A DNA stretch of 64,000 nt from Parvibaculum sp. (lineage in GTDB: Bacteria > Pseudomonadota > Alphaproteobacteria > Parvibaculales > Parvibaculaceae), in NCBI GenBank assembly GCA_030645235.1, contig JAUSMV010000005.1, positions 248,001 to 312,000 on the forward strand. The letters run 5' to 3'. Both the position numbers and the translations under genes were made by a program. Below are positions 9,740 through 19,169 of the stretch, one piece after another (the first letter of the stretch is position 1; each line of letters opens with the position of its first letter). The notes under the pieces are model-generated. The model did not search any database, was not told where the DNA came from, and worked only from the letters and a program-made list of their open reading frames with translations.

Positions 9740-9872
9740 AGATGCCTCCCTCTGCGCTTTTTGCACAGTTAACCCCTGATACTGGCAGGCTTTTGCACTG
9801 TCAACGAAACCGCTAAGTTTCCGTTCCCCTGACGTTGCGGCACATTGCATCAAACCGGCCCTTTCGCTATGA

Positions 9873-11350
<1,478 letters not shown>

Positions 11351-11384
11351 TTTAACGCCGTTCTTCTTTTGTCCGACAAGCTTA

Positions 11385-11403
11385 ATGTTATCGATGTTAA
11401 CAT
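11385..11403. promoter_or_regulatory. Inverted repeat, candidate TetR operator
   Basis: The 19-base sequence ATGTTA-N7-TAACAT lies between the ornithine decarboxylase gene and the tetR start codon. It also contains the perfect palindrome ATGTTAACAT. Its position, 35 bases upstream of the TetR start, is typical of an autoregulatory operator. This is an inference from symmetry and location only. Confidence 0.4.
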
Positions 11404-11457
11404 AAAAGTCAAGCGAAAACCAAGAACAGTCCGTGAACGGATAGTTAAAAATTCATT

Positions 11458-12594
11458 TCAAAAACCAGATATCGTGCTTGCGCCGGAAACCTGCACAACT
11501 GTGTCTGTGAAGAAGCCGTTAAAGCCGCTCTGCATGCCGATGGAATAAGCACCCATCCGGGCAAACTCAATCCAGTCACCCTCCGCGATATCGGCGGGCA
11601 GCTCGAACTTCACTTTGAACACATCGAGGCTATCGCAAGTTGGACCGAAGATACGAAACGGTTTCTTCGCCCCCTGCACTTCGCCATTGCGTGCAATAGC
11701 ACGAACCGGCGGACGCAAATCGGCAAGGTGGATCTCTGACATGCTGCCATAGATGCCGTCATTGATATAAAGGTCATCACCCTTGCGAAGCTGAACCTGC
11801 ACCAGCACCGAACAACCATCGGCGACAAGCGCACGACCAGGCTCGGCATAGAGCGGCACGTTGATGGCGAGGTCACGCTGAGCCTGCCGGATTACCTCGA
11901 AATATTCTTCGAGCGGCGGAATAGGGTCCCCATAATCAGCCGGAAAGCCGCCGCCAATGTCGAAATAGGAAATTTCAACGCCAGCTTGCTTGGCGACAGC
12001 GACCGCCACTTCAAGCGACTTGCGATAGGCGCTCGGATCAGGGCATTGGCTGCCGACGTGAAAGGATATGGCCGTACGTGAACCGCGCTTGTGAGCTTCT
12101 TTGAGAAGTTCAACAGCAACGTCAGGCTGGGCACCAAACTTTGAGGAGAGGTTATAGACAGAATTGTTTTTGGGTGTAGTCACGCGCACTTCGACGGTGA
12201 TGTCGGTGCCAACCACCTGATTAAGTTTATCGAGTTCGCTGATGTGATCGACGACATAGTGCTCAATGCCATAAACATCGGAAGCAGACTCCAAAGCACC
12301 GCGCGATTTCACCGGATGGTTGAAATAGCAATGTGCGTCAGGCAGCAGTTCCGAAATCTTGGCAATCTCAGGCAGCGACGCTGTATCAAAATGCCGGATG
12401 CCCGCACCGTAAAGCGCGCGCAACACATGCGGATCTGGATTACATTTAACGGCGTAGAGCACCGTTCCCGGAAAACCTGCAATGAAATCCCGCGCACGCC
12501 GAGCGAGCACATCGGGAAATACCACGAACACCGGATAGGACGGGTTAAGTCGCGCCACGACTTCATCAACAGAGCTGAATCGAGTTTCTTTCAT
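11458..12594 (-). CDS. Ornithine decarboxylase, alanine-racemase-fold (type III)
   Basis: This PLP enzyme decarboxylates ornithine, and in some relatives also lysine, to start polyamine synthesis. The 378-residue protein has the PLP lysine in LYAVKCNPDP (Lys50), the phosphate-binding DIGGGFP loop, EPGRALVADG, and the partner-subunit motif FGPTCDSLDV with the catalytic Cys and Asp. Length and motifs match the eukaryote-like group IV decarboxylases of alphaproteobacteria. Whether it is ornithine-specific or bifunctional with lysine cannot be read from sequence by eye. A dehydrogenase gene ends 9 bases upstream on the same strand, so the two may be co-transcribed. Confidence 0.92.
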   Translation of the reverse strand: MKETRFSSVDEVVARLNPSYPVFVVFPDVLARRARDFIAGFPGTVLYAVKCNPDPHVLRALYGAGIRHFDTASLPEIAKISELLPDAHCYFNHPVKSRGALESASDVYGIEHYVVDHISELDKLNQVVGTDITVEVRVTTPKNNSVYNLSSKFGAQPDVAVELLKEAHKRGSRTAISFHVGSQCPDPSAYRKSLEVAVAVAKQAGVEISYFDIGGGFPADYGDPIPPLEEYFEVIRQAQRDLAINVPLYAEPGRALVADGCSVLVQVQLRKGDDLYINDGIYGSMSEIHLADLRPPVRAIARNGEVQGAKKPFRIFGPTCDSLDVFKVKFELPADIAEGDWIEFARMGAYSIGMQSGFNGFFTDTVVQVSGASTISGF

Positions 12595-12603
12595 TCCCCA
12601 TCC

Positions 12604-13485
12604 CTATTTCGGCTTTGTGGCCTTATTCAGGCGAGCCACAAGGCTCGATGTGTCCCAGCGATGGCCGCCCATGGACTGCACTTCGGAATAAAACTGATCG
12701 ACAATGGCCGTGACAGGTAAATGCGCACCGTTGCTGCGCGCTTCATTGAGACAGATCGACAAATCCTTGCGCATCCAATCAACCGCGAAACCGTGATTGA
12801 ACTCGCCCGCAATCATTGTCTTGTAACGATTTTCCATCTGCCAGCTTTGCGCCGCTCCTTTAGAAATCACATCAATGACAGCAGCTGGATCAAGCCCCGC
12901 CGCTTGCGCAAAATGGATGCCTTCAGACAGGCCTTCAACAAGACCGGCAATACAAATCTGATTGACCATCTTGGTGAGTTGGCCTGCGCCGGCCGGTCCC
13001 ATCAAACGACAAGCGCGCGCATAAGCGGCGATGGCGGGTTCAGCGATTGAGTAGGAGGCTTCGTCGCCACCGCACATGACGGTAAGGATACCCTTCTCCG
13101 CACCACCCTGCCCGCCTGACACCGGCGCATCGACAAAGCCGAGACCAGCGGCTTTCGCCGCAGCATCAAGTTCACGCGCGAGATCGGCTGATGCCGTTGT
13201 GTGGTCGACAAACACCGCGCCGCGCGCCATGCCTGCAAATGCACCATCAGCGCCGAGCGTAACGGAACGCACATCATCGTCATTACCGACACAGGCGAAT
13301 ACAATGGCGGCACCAGCGGCGGCTTCGCGTGGGCTAGCAGCAGCGCGTCCGCCACAATCTTTCACAAAGGCATCGACTTTAGCTTTTGTCCGGTTAAACA
13401 CTGTGACCGTGTGGCCCGCTTTGATGAGATGACCCGCCATCGGATAACCCATCACCCCAAGTCCAAGAAAAGCAACGCTCGCCAT
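12604..13485 (-). CDS. NAD(P)-dependent beta-hydroxyacid dehydrogenase family protein
   Basis: This 293-residue oxidoreductase belongs to the 3-hydroxyisobutyrate / tartronate-semialdehyde reductase superfamily. It shows the Rossmann motif FLGLGVMGYPMAGHL, the substrate loop DAPVSGGQGGAEKG and the catalytic-lysine region GAGQLTKMVNQI. It is a distant paralogue of mmsB in this window but is not in the valine operon, so its substrate is open (glyoxylate, succinic or tartronate semialdehyde are possible). The ATG at 13485 has GAAGAGG six bases upstream, favoured over an ATG six codons earlier. It is followed closely by the ornithine decarboxylase gene. Confidence 0.9.
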   Translation of the reverse strand: MASVAFLGLGVMGYPMAGHLIKAGHTVTVFNRTKAKVDAFVKDCGGRAAASPREAAAGAAIVFACVGNDDDVRSVTLGADGAFAGMARGAVFVDHTTASADLARELDAAAKAAGLGFVDAPVSGGQGGAEKGILTVMCGGDEASYSIAEPAIAAYARACRLMGPAGAGQLTKMVNQICIAGLVEGLSEGIHFAQAAGLDPAAVIDVISKGAAQSWQMENRYKTMIAGEFNHGFAVDWMRKDLSICLNEARSNGAHLPVTAIVDQFYSEVQSMGGHRWDTSSLVARLNKATKPK

Positions 13486-13567
13486 ATCAGCCTCTTCACG
13501 CATTTGATTTGGCGCAAAGTTAGCAGGCTATGCGGCGCGTCGCATGTTTTTCAATACGGGGGATATC

Positions 13568-14221
13568 TCACTCAATCCTGCCCGTGCCCGCCTTGCGGCC
13601 GGACTTGCAAAGCATGGAGCTTTCACCGGTGCAGGGTGCGTAATAGAGATGCAACGTCGGCCCCTCCATCGACATGTCGTAACAGTCTTTGGTGTTATTA
13701 TTGATTGCCTTCGATTGCATACATAAGCTATTGCCGTTAATCCACCAACGGCCCTTTGCAGTCTCGCTGCGCGTTGATGAGTATTTCTCGTGATAAGTCT
13801 GGAAGAAGCGATGTGTCACAGAAATATCGGCTGTGCCATCGGCATTAAGTTTTATCTCAGAATTGATGGCACCGTTTTCACCCTGATAGTGCCCGCTACC
13901 AAGAAGATTGAGCCTCAAAGTATGACCCGTCACTTGAGACTGGATTTCGCTGACGGAGATTATATTCCCGCGTTGAACCCGTGTAGCAGTCGGCATCATC
14001 TGCGGATGGGACGCTCGGTAAGCGTCGAGTTCTTCTTCAAGCGTCACCACAAGCGGAGGTAAAAATAGCTTATCCGACGGTGATTTATATGACGTAACGA
14101 AATCAGCACGCAGTGGGTTGTCCGCTAAAACGAAGATGAAAGCAGTCATTCCAACCACTGCGCTGGCACGACAGAGGAAACCAAGAAGCTCAAAACGCTT
14201 CTGTCTTTTTTTCCGCGACAT
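13568..14221 (-). CDS. Membrane-anchored or secreted paralogue of the neighbouring TonB-like protein's C-terminal domain
   Basis: This protein of 217 residues has a basic start (MSRKKRQKRF) followed by a hydrophobic stretch at about 16-35, so it is anchored or exported. Its last 120 residues match the C-terminal domain of the TonB-like protein 134 bases upstream: both contain G-x-WWI-x-GN, NTKDCYD, a GPTL-x-YYAPC block and CKSGR. Four cysteines are conserved between the two, consistent with two disulfides in the periplasm. The Pro/Lys-rich linker is missing here. I recognise no named family. The ATG at 14221 has a GGGGGA ribosome site. It is probably the last gene of the exbBD operon, arisen by duplication. 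Confidence 0.75.
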   Translation of the reverse strand: MSRKKRQKRFELLGFLCRASAVVGMTAFIFVLADNPLRADFVTSYKSPSDKLFLPPLVVTLEEELDAYRASHPQMMPTATRVQRGNIISVSEIQSQVTGHTLRLNLLGSGHYQGENGAINSEIKLNADGTADISVTHRFFQTYHEKYSSTRSETAKGRWWINGNSLCMQSKAINNNTKDCYDMSMEGPTLHLYYAPCTGESSMLCKSGRKAGTGRIE

Positions 14222-14253
14222 TCGTTCCCCCAAAAAAACGTGAATGTTCACGC

Positions 14254-14334
14254 TCACTCAATCCTACCCATACCCGCCTTGCGGCCGGACTTGCAAAGCA
14301 TGGAGCTTTCGTCCGTGCGAAGCGCAAAATAAAT
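14254..14334 (-). pseudogene. Remnant of a third copy of the four-cysteine-domain gene (3' end only)
   Basis: This short stretch, read on the minus strand, encodes SSMLCKSGRKAGMGRIE followed by a stop. It is almost identical in both DNA and protein to the end of the gene at 13568-14221, whose tail is SSMLCKSGRKAGTGRIE. Similarity fades beyond about 14334 and there is no start or body. It sits between the two intact paralogues, so it looks like debris of a tandem duplication followed by deletion. Confidence 0.8.
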
Positions 14335-14355
14335 AGGCGTCACAACAGACTAGGT

Positions 14356-15225
14356 TTATTCAACCTTGCCGAAAGCAGCGCGACGTCCGGATTTGCATTG
14401 CGCTGAACTCTCCTGCGTGCAGGGCGCATAGTACATGTACAAAGTCGGGCCATCCATAGTGAGATCATAGCAGTCTTTTGTATTGTAGTTGATCGCTTCC
14501 GACTGGTGACACCAACGATTTCCTTCAATCCACCAGCGTCCCGTCGCACTTTCACTACGGGTTGCAGAATACTGTTCGTGATACATTTGAAAAAAGTATT
14601 GGGTCAGCGTGATTTCGGTGGTTCCATCTGAATTCAGCTTGATCCGCGTGTTGATATTATTGTTCCCGCCCTTGTAATCATCGCGGCCCATCACGTTGAG
14701 CATGAACGAACGACCGCGCATCTCCGTGGCAATCATTGAACCTGTAAGTGAATTGCCTTTTTTATTCAAGATCGTCTCAGGCGCATTGCCACGGGCACCG
14801 CGCCCCTTACCACCCGCGACTCCCATGCCCGCAAGCTCTTCTTCAAGCGTAAGCTCCGGTTGCGGCTCTTCGATAACTTCCTCAACAACAGGACGTGGCG
14901 CTTCGTCTTTCTTTTTGCGGGGCGCGACTTCGACCTTTGGTTTGGGCTTCGGCTTGGGTTTGACCTTGGGCTTTTCAACAACAGGCTTTGTCTTGGCGAT
15001 ATCTGTCTTTGGTGCCGCAAAGCGATCATGCGCATCGCCTGCCGCCAACTGAAATGTCAGCGCATTGCCACCGCCGGGTCCGGGCACACCATAAATCCCG
15101 CCGAACAAAAGGCCCATGAAGAACAGCGCCAGATGAACAATGACTGCGACGATGACGAACGGCGTGAGCTTCGGAGAACGCGGCGTCTCGATATCGGAAA
15201 GTGTGTGCGACATAGCCATGCTCAT
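14356..15225 (-). CDS. TonB-like energy-transducing protein with a novel C-terminal four-cysteine domain
   Basis: This 289-residue protein has a TonB-style layout: a short cytoplasmic start, one membrane segment (residues 21-45, FVIVAVIVHLALFFMGLLFG), and a long periplasmic linker rich in Lys-Pro pairs (KPKPKPKPK) and Glu-Pro. The C-terminal 120 residues are not a TonB_C domain. They form a domain with GRWWIEGNRWC, NTKDCYD, YYAPC and QCKSGRR, shared with the smaller gene at 13568. The start codon overlaps the stop of exbD2 (ATGA), so it is translated together with the energiser. By family logic it would carry proton-motive-force energy into the periplasm; its partner is unknown. Confidence 0.82.
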   Translation of the reverse strand: MSMAMSHTLSDIETPRSPKLTPFVIVAVIVHLALFFMGLLFGGIYGVPGPGGGNALTFQLAAGDAHDRFAAPKTDIAKTKPVVEKPKVKPKPKPKPKVEVAPRKKKDEAPRPVVEEVIEEPQPELTLEEELAGMGVAGGKGRGARGNAPETILNKKGNSLTGSMIATEMRGRSFMLNVMGRDDYKGGNNNINTRIKLNSDGTTEITLTQYFFQMYHEQYSATRSESATGRWWIEGNRWCHQSEAINYNTKDCYDLTMDGPTLYMYYAPCTQESSAQCKSGRRAAFGKVE

Positions 15226-15626
15226 TGTGCTTGTGTCGTTTGCAGCGTCACTTCTTTCACGCCGGCCTTGCGCAACGCTTCCATCAGGGTCAGCAATGAA
15301 TCAGCGGGCGCATTGAGATCTGCGCTGATTGCAACCCGGTCGGTACCCTGCTCCTTCAGATAATTTTTCACCATCATGTCGGCGAGTTCCGGCGGCGCCA
15401 TATTTTTCCCAAACCAGACAAAGCCGTCCTTCTCCATATAGATCAGAGCCGGTTGGCGTGAGTTTTTATCGTCGATCTGGCCTGCCGGCAGATCAACTTT
15501 AACTTCTTGAGTCGGTCCCATCGTCCCGACAAGAATGAAAAAGATGATAAGCAGAAACACCACGTTGATGAGAGGCACCATCGTTTCATAAGGCGGCCGG
15601 CGGCGTGGTTCGTCAAATTCGATCAT
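15222..15626 (-). CDS. exbD: ExbD/TolR-family protein (second copy)
   Basis: This 134-residue protein has a short cytoplasmic start, one transmembrane helix (MVPLINVVFLLIIFFILVGT) and a periplasmic domain, the ExbD/TolR layout. The membrane-helix aspartate that carries protons in ExbD is replaced: the segment reads PLINVVF where the first copy reads PLIDVVF. That suggests only the first copy takes part directly in proton transfer. Start and stop overlap the neighbouring genes by four bases (ATGA) on both sides, indicating tight translational coupling in the order exbB-exbD-exbD-tonB-like. Confidence 0.9.
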   Translation of the reverse strand: MIEFDEPRRRPPYETMVPLINVVFLLIIFFILVGTMGPTQEVKVDLPAGQIDDKNSRQPALIYMEKDGFVWFGKNMAPPELADMMVKNYLKEQGTDRVAISADLNAPADSLLTLMEALRKAGVKEVTLQTTQAQ

Positions 15627-16030
15627 GGTTTGAACTTATCCACTCTGGCGGTCGCAACATTTTTAACACCTGCCTGACGTGCAGCCTCAATGGCTGAGAC
15701 AAATGCCTGCGTACGGGAACCTTTCTCGGCAAAAATCGAAACCGTGAGGTCGATCCGGCCACCGAGTACGGCTTTAAGAGCATCCCCCAAACTCTCAGGC
15801 GTCACCGGCTTTTCAGCCACGCGCGTGGACCCGTCAGCCATCAGCCATATCTCGACGACATTCGCATCCTGCGGCAAACCACCATCAGACGCGGCCGGTG
15901 TCGTTACCGTCAACATCTGCGCCTGCATAAATGTTGTCGTTAGCATGAAGAACAGCAACAACTGGAATACGACGTCGATCAGCGGCGTAAGACTGAACAA
16001 ACCGCGTCGTCTGATTGGCTCCTCGAACAT
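15623..16030 (-). CDS. exbD: ExbD/TolR-family protein (first copy)
   Basis: This 135-residue biopolymer-transport protein has one membrane helix near the N-terminus (SLTPLIDVVFQLLLFFMLTTTF) that includes the conserved proton-carrying Asp, then a periplasmic domain of about 95 residues. With ExbB it forms the proton channel that energises TonB-like proteins. It follows exbB after a 33-base gap and overlaps the second exbD by four bases. The pair of non-identical ExbD subunits is unusual but known from other TonB-type operons. Confidence 0.92.
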   Translation of the reverse strand: MFEEPIRRRGLFSLTPLIDVVFQLLLFFMLTTTFMQAQMLTVTTPAASDGGLPQDANVVEIWLMADGSTRVAEKPVTPESLGDALKAVLGGRIDLTVSIFAEKGSRTQAFVSAIEAARQAGVKNVATARVDKFKP

Positions 16031-16063
16031 TTCGAGCGCTCCCTTCTGACGTACTGGCCTGAC

Positions 16064-16816
16064 TTACTGAGCCGCTTTCGACCGAGGTGATCCCGGTCGC
16101 GCGTGCAAGCCCGCAATAACGCGTGCCGAAGCATCGCGCATTGAGAGGCGCACCTGATCGACTTTGCCTTCGAAGAGATTGAGTGCCGTGATCGCGGGAA
16201 GCGCCACAACGAGACCAACAGCGGTTGTGAGCAGCGCCGTCCAGATACCGCCTGATAGAAGAGCTGGATCAACTTTACTGCCGCCTGCTTCCATCTGCTG
16301 AAACGCCTGGATCATGCCGATCACTGTGCCAAGGAGGCCAAGGAGCGGTGAGATATTGCCGATGATTTCGAGCCAACGGAAATAGCTCTGCAACGTGCCG
16401 AGTTCGACCGCGCCAACACGGGCAATTTCAGAGGCCACATCCTCGTCACGCAAATCGCCGCGCAGCTTTGCTTTGATGCCGGCGGCCATAGCCCGCGCAA
16501 GCGGCGTGCGATTTTTTGAAACAATTTTAAGCGCCCCCTCCAGATCACCTGCCTCAATGCGCTCGACAGCCGGATCGACAAAGCCGCGCTTGGAAAGACC
16601 CGACGTCCAGTATTGAAACACCTTCAAAAGGACGACGGCTGCCGAAATGACGGACAAGATCAAAAGGATTGTGACAATCGGCCCGCCCTTGTCGATCAGG
16701 GGTCCTAGCGCATACCAAGGCTCTGCCGCACTGCCGCTCACAAGCGTTGTCGTCACAAGATCTGCCGCAGATTGCGTCGTTTGCGCCGCGTCAACGGCTA
16801 CTTGTTCTCCAGCCAT
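16064..16816 (-). CDS. exbB: MotA/TolQ/ExbB proton channel family protein
   Basis: This 250-residue inner-membrane protein has a predicted periplasmic N-terminus, a first helix at about 45-67 (GPIVTILLILSVISAAVVLL), a cytoplasmic loop, and the two C-terminal helices typical of ExbB/TolQ (ISPLLGLLGTVIGMIQAF and ALLTTAVGLVVALPAITALN). It should form the pentameric proton channel with the ExbD subunits encoded next. The linked TonB-like gene argues for ExbB and not TolQ; there is no tolA, tolB or pal here. It is the first gene of the operon and is divergent from a MarR regulator 165 bases away. Confidence 0.92.
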   Translation of the reverse strand: MAGEQVAVDAAQTTQSAADLVTTTLVSGSAAEPWYALGPLIDKGGPIVTILLILSVISAAVVLLKVFQYWTSGLSKRGFVDPAVERIEAGDLEGALKIVSKNRTPLARAMAAGIKAKLRGDLRDEDVASEIARVGAVELGTLQSYFRWLEIIGNISPLLGLLGTVIGMIQAFQQMEAGGSKVDPALLSGGIWTALLTTAVGLVVALPAITALNLFEGKVDQVRLSMRDASARVIAGLHARPGSPRSKAAQ

Positions 16817-16882
16817 ATTCGTCTCCCCTAAACTTTACTGACGTCTCTTATGGAAAATAAATGACCACCGGACATCTTTTTA

Positions 16883-16892
16883 GTAAATTTAC
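16883..16892. promoter_or_regulatory. Palindrome in the exbB/marR divergent promoter region
   Basis: The perfect palindrome GTAAATTTAC sits in an AT-rich stretch midway between the divergent exbB and marR-type genes (gap 16817-16981). MarR-family proteins commonly bind such AT-rich palindromes between themselves and a divergent target. The repeat is short, so the call is weak. Confidence 0.25.
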
Positions 16893-16981
16893 ATTACGAA
16901 ACCATCGAGCGGGCCAAAGGTCAAGTCGAACTAATGTGACAGCCGTGCTAAAGAGGCATCAGAAGCTGGGAATTTGGCGAA

Positions 16982-17509
16982 ATGACGACGACAAAGCTGG
17001 ATGCAAACGCCGCAAAAGTGGCCGTGGAAAACCGCTCCATGACGAACATGGAGGACGAGCGTTTTTCTCCGCAATATCTACTTAATCTGCTGATGAATGT
17101 GGGGACATTACTATCCACCATTTATGACAGGCGCAGCCCGCTGACACGTCAGCAAACGCGACTGATCGGTGTGCTACTTGAAAATGACGGGCAAACACAA
17201 ACCGACCTCGCCAACGCGCTCGAAATTCACAAAGTGTCAGTCGGCATTTACATCAGCGAACTCGAATCACTCGGCCTCGTGGAACGTCGCCAACATCCGA
17301 CAGACCGCCGCGCCAAATGCATTTTCCTGACACCGTTATTGCACGCGACGAAGCATATCGGCTTGGAGAATTACAGCGCCGTCCATCATTTAGCGACCGA
17401 AGGTATCGACCAAAAAGCTTATCTGGGCATGCTCGATTGTATTGAACTGATGCGCTCAAACCTGAGTGCACAAGATCGCAAAGAGCGAGACGCCACCGAC
17501 GGAAAATAA
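16982..17509 (+). CDS. MarR-family transcriptional regulator
   Basis: This 175-residue regulator has the MarR winged helix: LTRQQTRLIGVLLENDGQTQ, then the recognition helix ALEIHKVSVGIYISELESLG, then the wing GLVERRQHPTDRRAKCIFLT. The start is uncertain. The ATG at 16982 has GGGA about 10 bases upstream, while ATG codons at 17039 and 17048 would give a more usual N-terminus. Possible targets by position are the divergent exbB operon and the convergent flavin reductase gene, which ends 9 bases away. No ligand can be predicted. Confidence 0.88.
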   Translation: MTTTKLDANAAKVAVENRSMTNMEDERFSPQYLLNLLMNVGTLLSTIYDRRSPLTRQQTRLIGVLLENDGQTQTDLANALEIHKVSVGIYISELESLGLVERRQHPTDRRAKCIFLTPLLHATKHIGLENYSAVHHLATEGIDQKAYLGMLDCIELMRSNLSAQDRKERDATDGK

Positions 17510-17518
17510 AGGGCTAAC

Positions 17519-18010
17519 TTAGAGATTGCCGACGGCAAGTCCCTGATAACCACCGCGATGATAAAGCAGCGGACGACCGTCCTCGCTATACTCAAAATGT
17601 GTCACACGACCAAGCATGATGATGTGATCACCGGCTTCATGGCGCGCATAAACATCGCACTCGAAATGTGCAAGCGCCTGTTCAAGCGCCGGACATCCGT
17701 TGCTACCTTTGCGGATCGCCAAGCCTTCAAGACTATGATCGCCCTGCTTGGCCAGTTGGTTGGAAATCTCGCGATGATCTTCACGCAGAATATTGACGGT
17801 GAAATGGTCAACGGAATTGAACAAAGCGAACGTATCGGACTTCTTATCGAGGCTCCAAAGGATGAGCGGCGGATCAAGTGACACCGACGAGAATGAATTG
17901 ACCGTGATACCGATGGGCGACTTGCCTTGACCGCATGTCGTGATGACCGCAACACCCGTGGCGAAGTGCCCAAGCGCATTGCGGAATTTTCTTTTGACGT
18001 CGTCAGTCAT
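17519..18010 (-). CDS. Flavin reductase (FMN-binding split-barrel) family protein
   Basis: This 163-residue protein belongs to the family that supplies reduced flavin to two-component monooxygenases, using NAD(P)H. Visible motifs are FATGVAVITTCG, GITVNSFSSVSLDPPLILWS (flavin phosphate binding) and the C-terminal RPLLYHRGGYQGL with the His/Arg cluster. The start at 18010 has AAAGG about 9 bases upstream, in preference to a start seven codons earlier. No monooxygenase partner is present in the window, so the substrate system is unknown. It faces the MarR gene tail to tail. Confidence 0.9.
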   Translation of the reverse strand: MTDDVKRKFRNALGHFATGVAVITTCGQGKSPIGITVNSFSSVSLDPPLILWSLDKKSDTFALFNSVDHFTVNILREDHREISNQLAKQGDHSLEGLAIRKGSNGCPALEQALAHFECDVYARHEAGDHIIMLGRVTHFEYSEDGRPLLYHRGGYQGLAVGNL

Positions 18011-18158
18011 CCGGAGACCTTTTGTTAACACTCAGATACGCGGACGTGACCTTTAACTACGCGTAAACGGCTCTCTTTTTCGCTGTTCTCCGCGATTTTG
18101 ACGTTGTTTGCCCCCAGCGCAACCCAGCGAGAATGCAACTCAACAGATTTTCATGCAA

Positions 18159-18192
18159 AACGGCCGGTATACACTTGGTATTAATAGCCGTT
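18159..18192. repeat. Inverted repeat upstream of motA
   Basis: The 256-base gap between the flavin reductase and motA has no gene. It contains the arms AACGGC and GCCGTT separated by 22 bases that include two GGTAT copies. The repeat could be an operator or a leader hairpin for motA. The evidence is symmetry only. Confidence 0.25.
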
Positions 18193-18278
18193 GACCACAA
18201 TGCATCGTGACAGGACGTCTGCGGGTGCACCTTGCGCCCGTATCGGTGGGACTTCAGTAGAAGAAAGTGGCGGACGCG

Positions 18279-19145
18279 ATGCGGCTAATCGTGGGCATTC
18301 TCATAGTATTAGGCAGTGTATTCGGGGGCTATGCAGCATCCGGTGCCCATTTGGCTGTTCTTTATCAACCCTTTGAATATGTCATCATTCTCGGCGCTGC
18401 CGCTGGCGCCTATGTGGTCGGCAATCCGCCTACGGTGTTGAAGGGTACGCTCGGCATTTTAGGAACCCTGTTCCGTGGTCCCCGTTACGCGAAGGCCGCG
18501 TACCTCGAACTCCTCGGCCTGCAATTCACATTGTTCAAGCTCGCCAAGAGCAAGGGTAACCTCGCGCTCGAAGTACATGTTGAGAACCCGCAAGACTCAA
18601 CAATCTTTAATTCTTTCCCGACTTTCATGGCCGATCACCATGCCGTTGAATTCATGTGCGACTACCTGCGCATGATCACGCTTGGTACCGAAAACGCACA
18701 TGAGCTGGAAACACTCATGGACGAAGAACTCGAAACCCATCACCAGGAACGCGAACAACTCGTTGGTGCCATTCAGGCCCTCGCCGACGGTACGCCCGCT
18801 CTCGGCATCGTGGCCGCTGTGCTCGGCGTTATTCACACCATGGGTTCGATTGATCAACCGCCGGAAATTCTCGGCCACCTCATCGGCGGCGCGCTCGTGG
18901 GTACATTCTTCGGCGTGCTTGTCGCTTATGGCTTCTTCGGTCCGATGGCTCAATCGCTCAAGACAATCTTTGCAGCTGAATCAAAATATTACTTGTCAAT
19001 GAAAGCTGGCCTGCTTGCTCACATGGCCGGTTACGCTCCCGCGGTATCGATTGAATTCGCTCGCAAAGCTTTGATGTCAGATGTTCGTCCGACATTCCTC
19101 GAAGTCGAAGCATCCACTGCCAATCTGCAACCCGCACAGGCATAA
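18279..19145 (+). CDS. motA: Flagellar motor stator protein MotA
   Basis: MotA forms the ion-conducting stator with MotB and drives the flagellar rotor. The 288-residue protein has four membrane helices: two at the N-terminus (IVGILIVLGSVFGGYAASG, VIILGAAAGAYVVG) and two after the cytoplasmic domain (PALGIVAAVLGVIHTMG, HLIGGALVGTFFGVLVAYGF). The cytoplasmic loop with FPTFMADHHAVEFMCDYLR is typical of the alphaproteobacterial branch. I chose the ATG at 18279 because MotA proteins usually begin directly at the first helix; a GTG at 18267 is also possible. motB follows after 24 bases. No other flagellar gene is present here. Confidence 0.95.
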   Translation: MRLIVGILIVLGSVFGGYAASGAHLAVLYQPFEYVIILGAAAGAYVVGNPPTVLKGTLGILGTLFRGPRYAKAAYLELLGLQFTLFKLAKSKGNLALEVHVENPQDSTIFNSFPTFMADHHAVEFMCDYLRMITLGTENAHELETLMDEELETHHQEREQLVGAIQALADGTPALGIVAAVLGVIHTMGSIDQPPEILGHLIGGALVGTFFGVLVAYGFFGPMAQSLKTIFAAESKYYLSMKAGLLAHMAGYAPAVSIEFARKALMSDVRPTFLEVEASTANLQPAQA

Positions 19146-19169
19146 CGACAGACACTACGGGTACAGATT

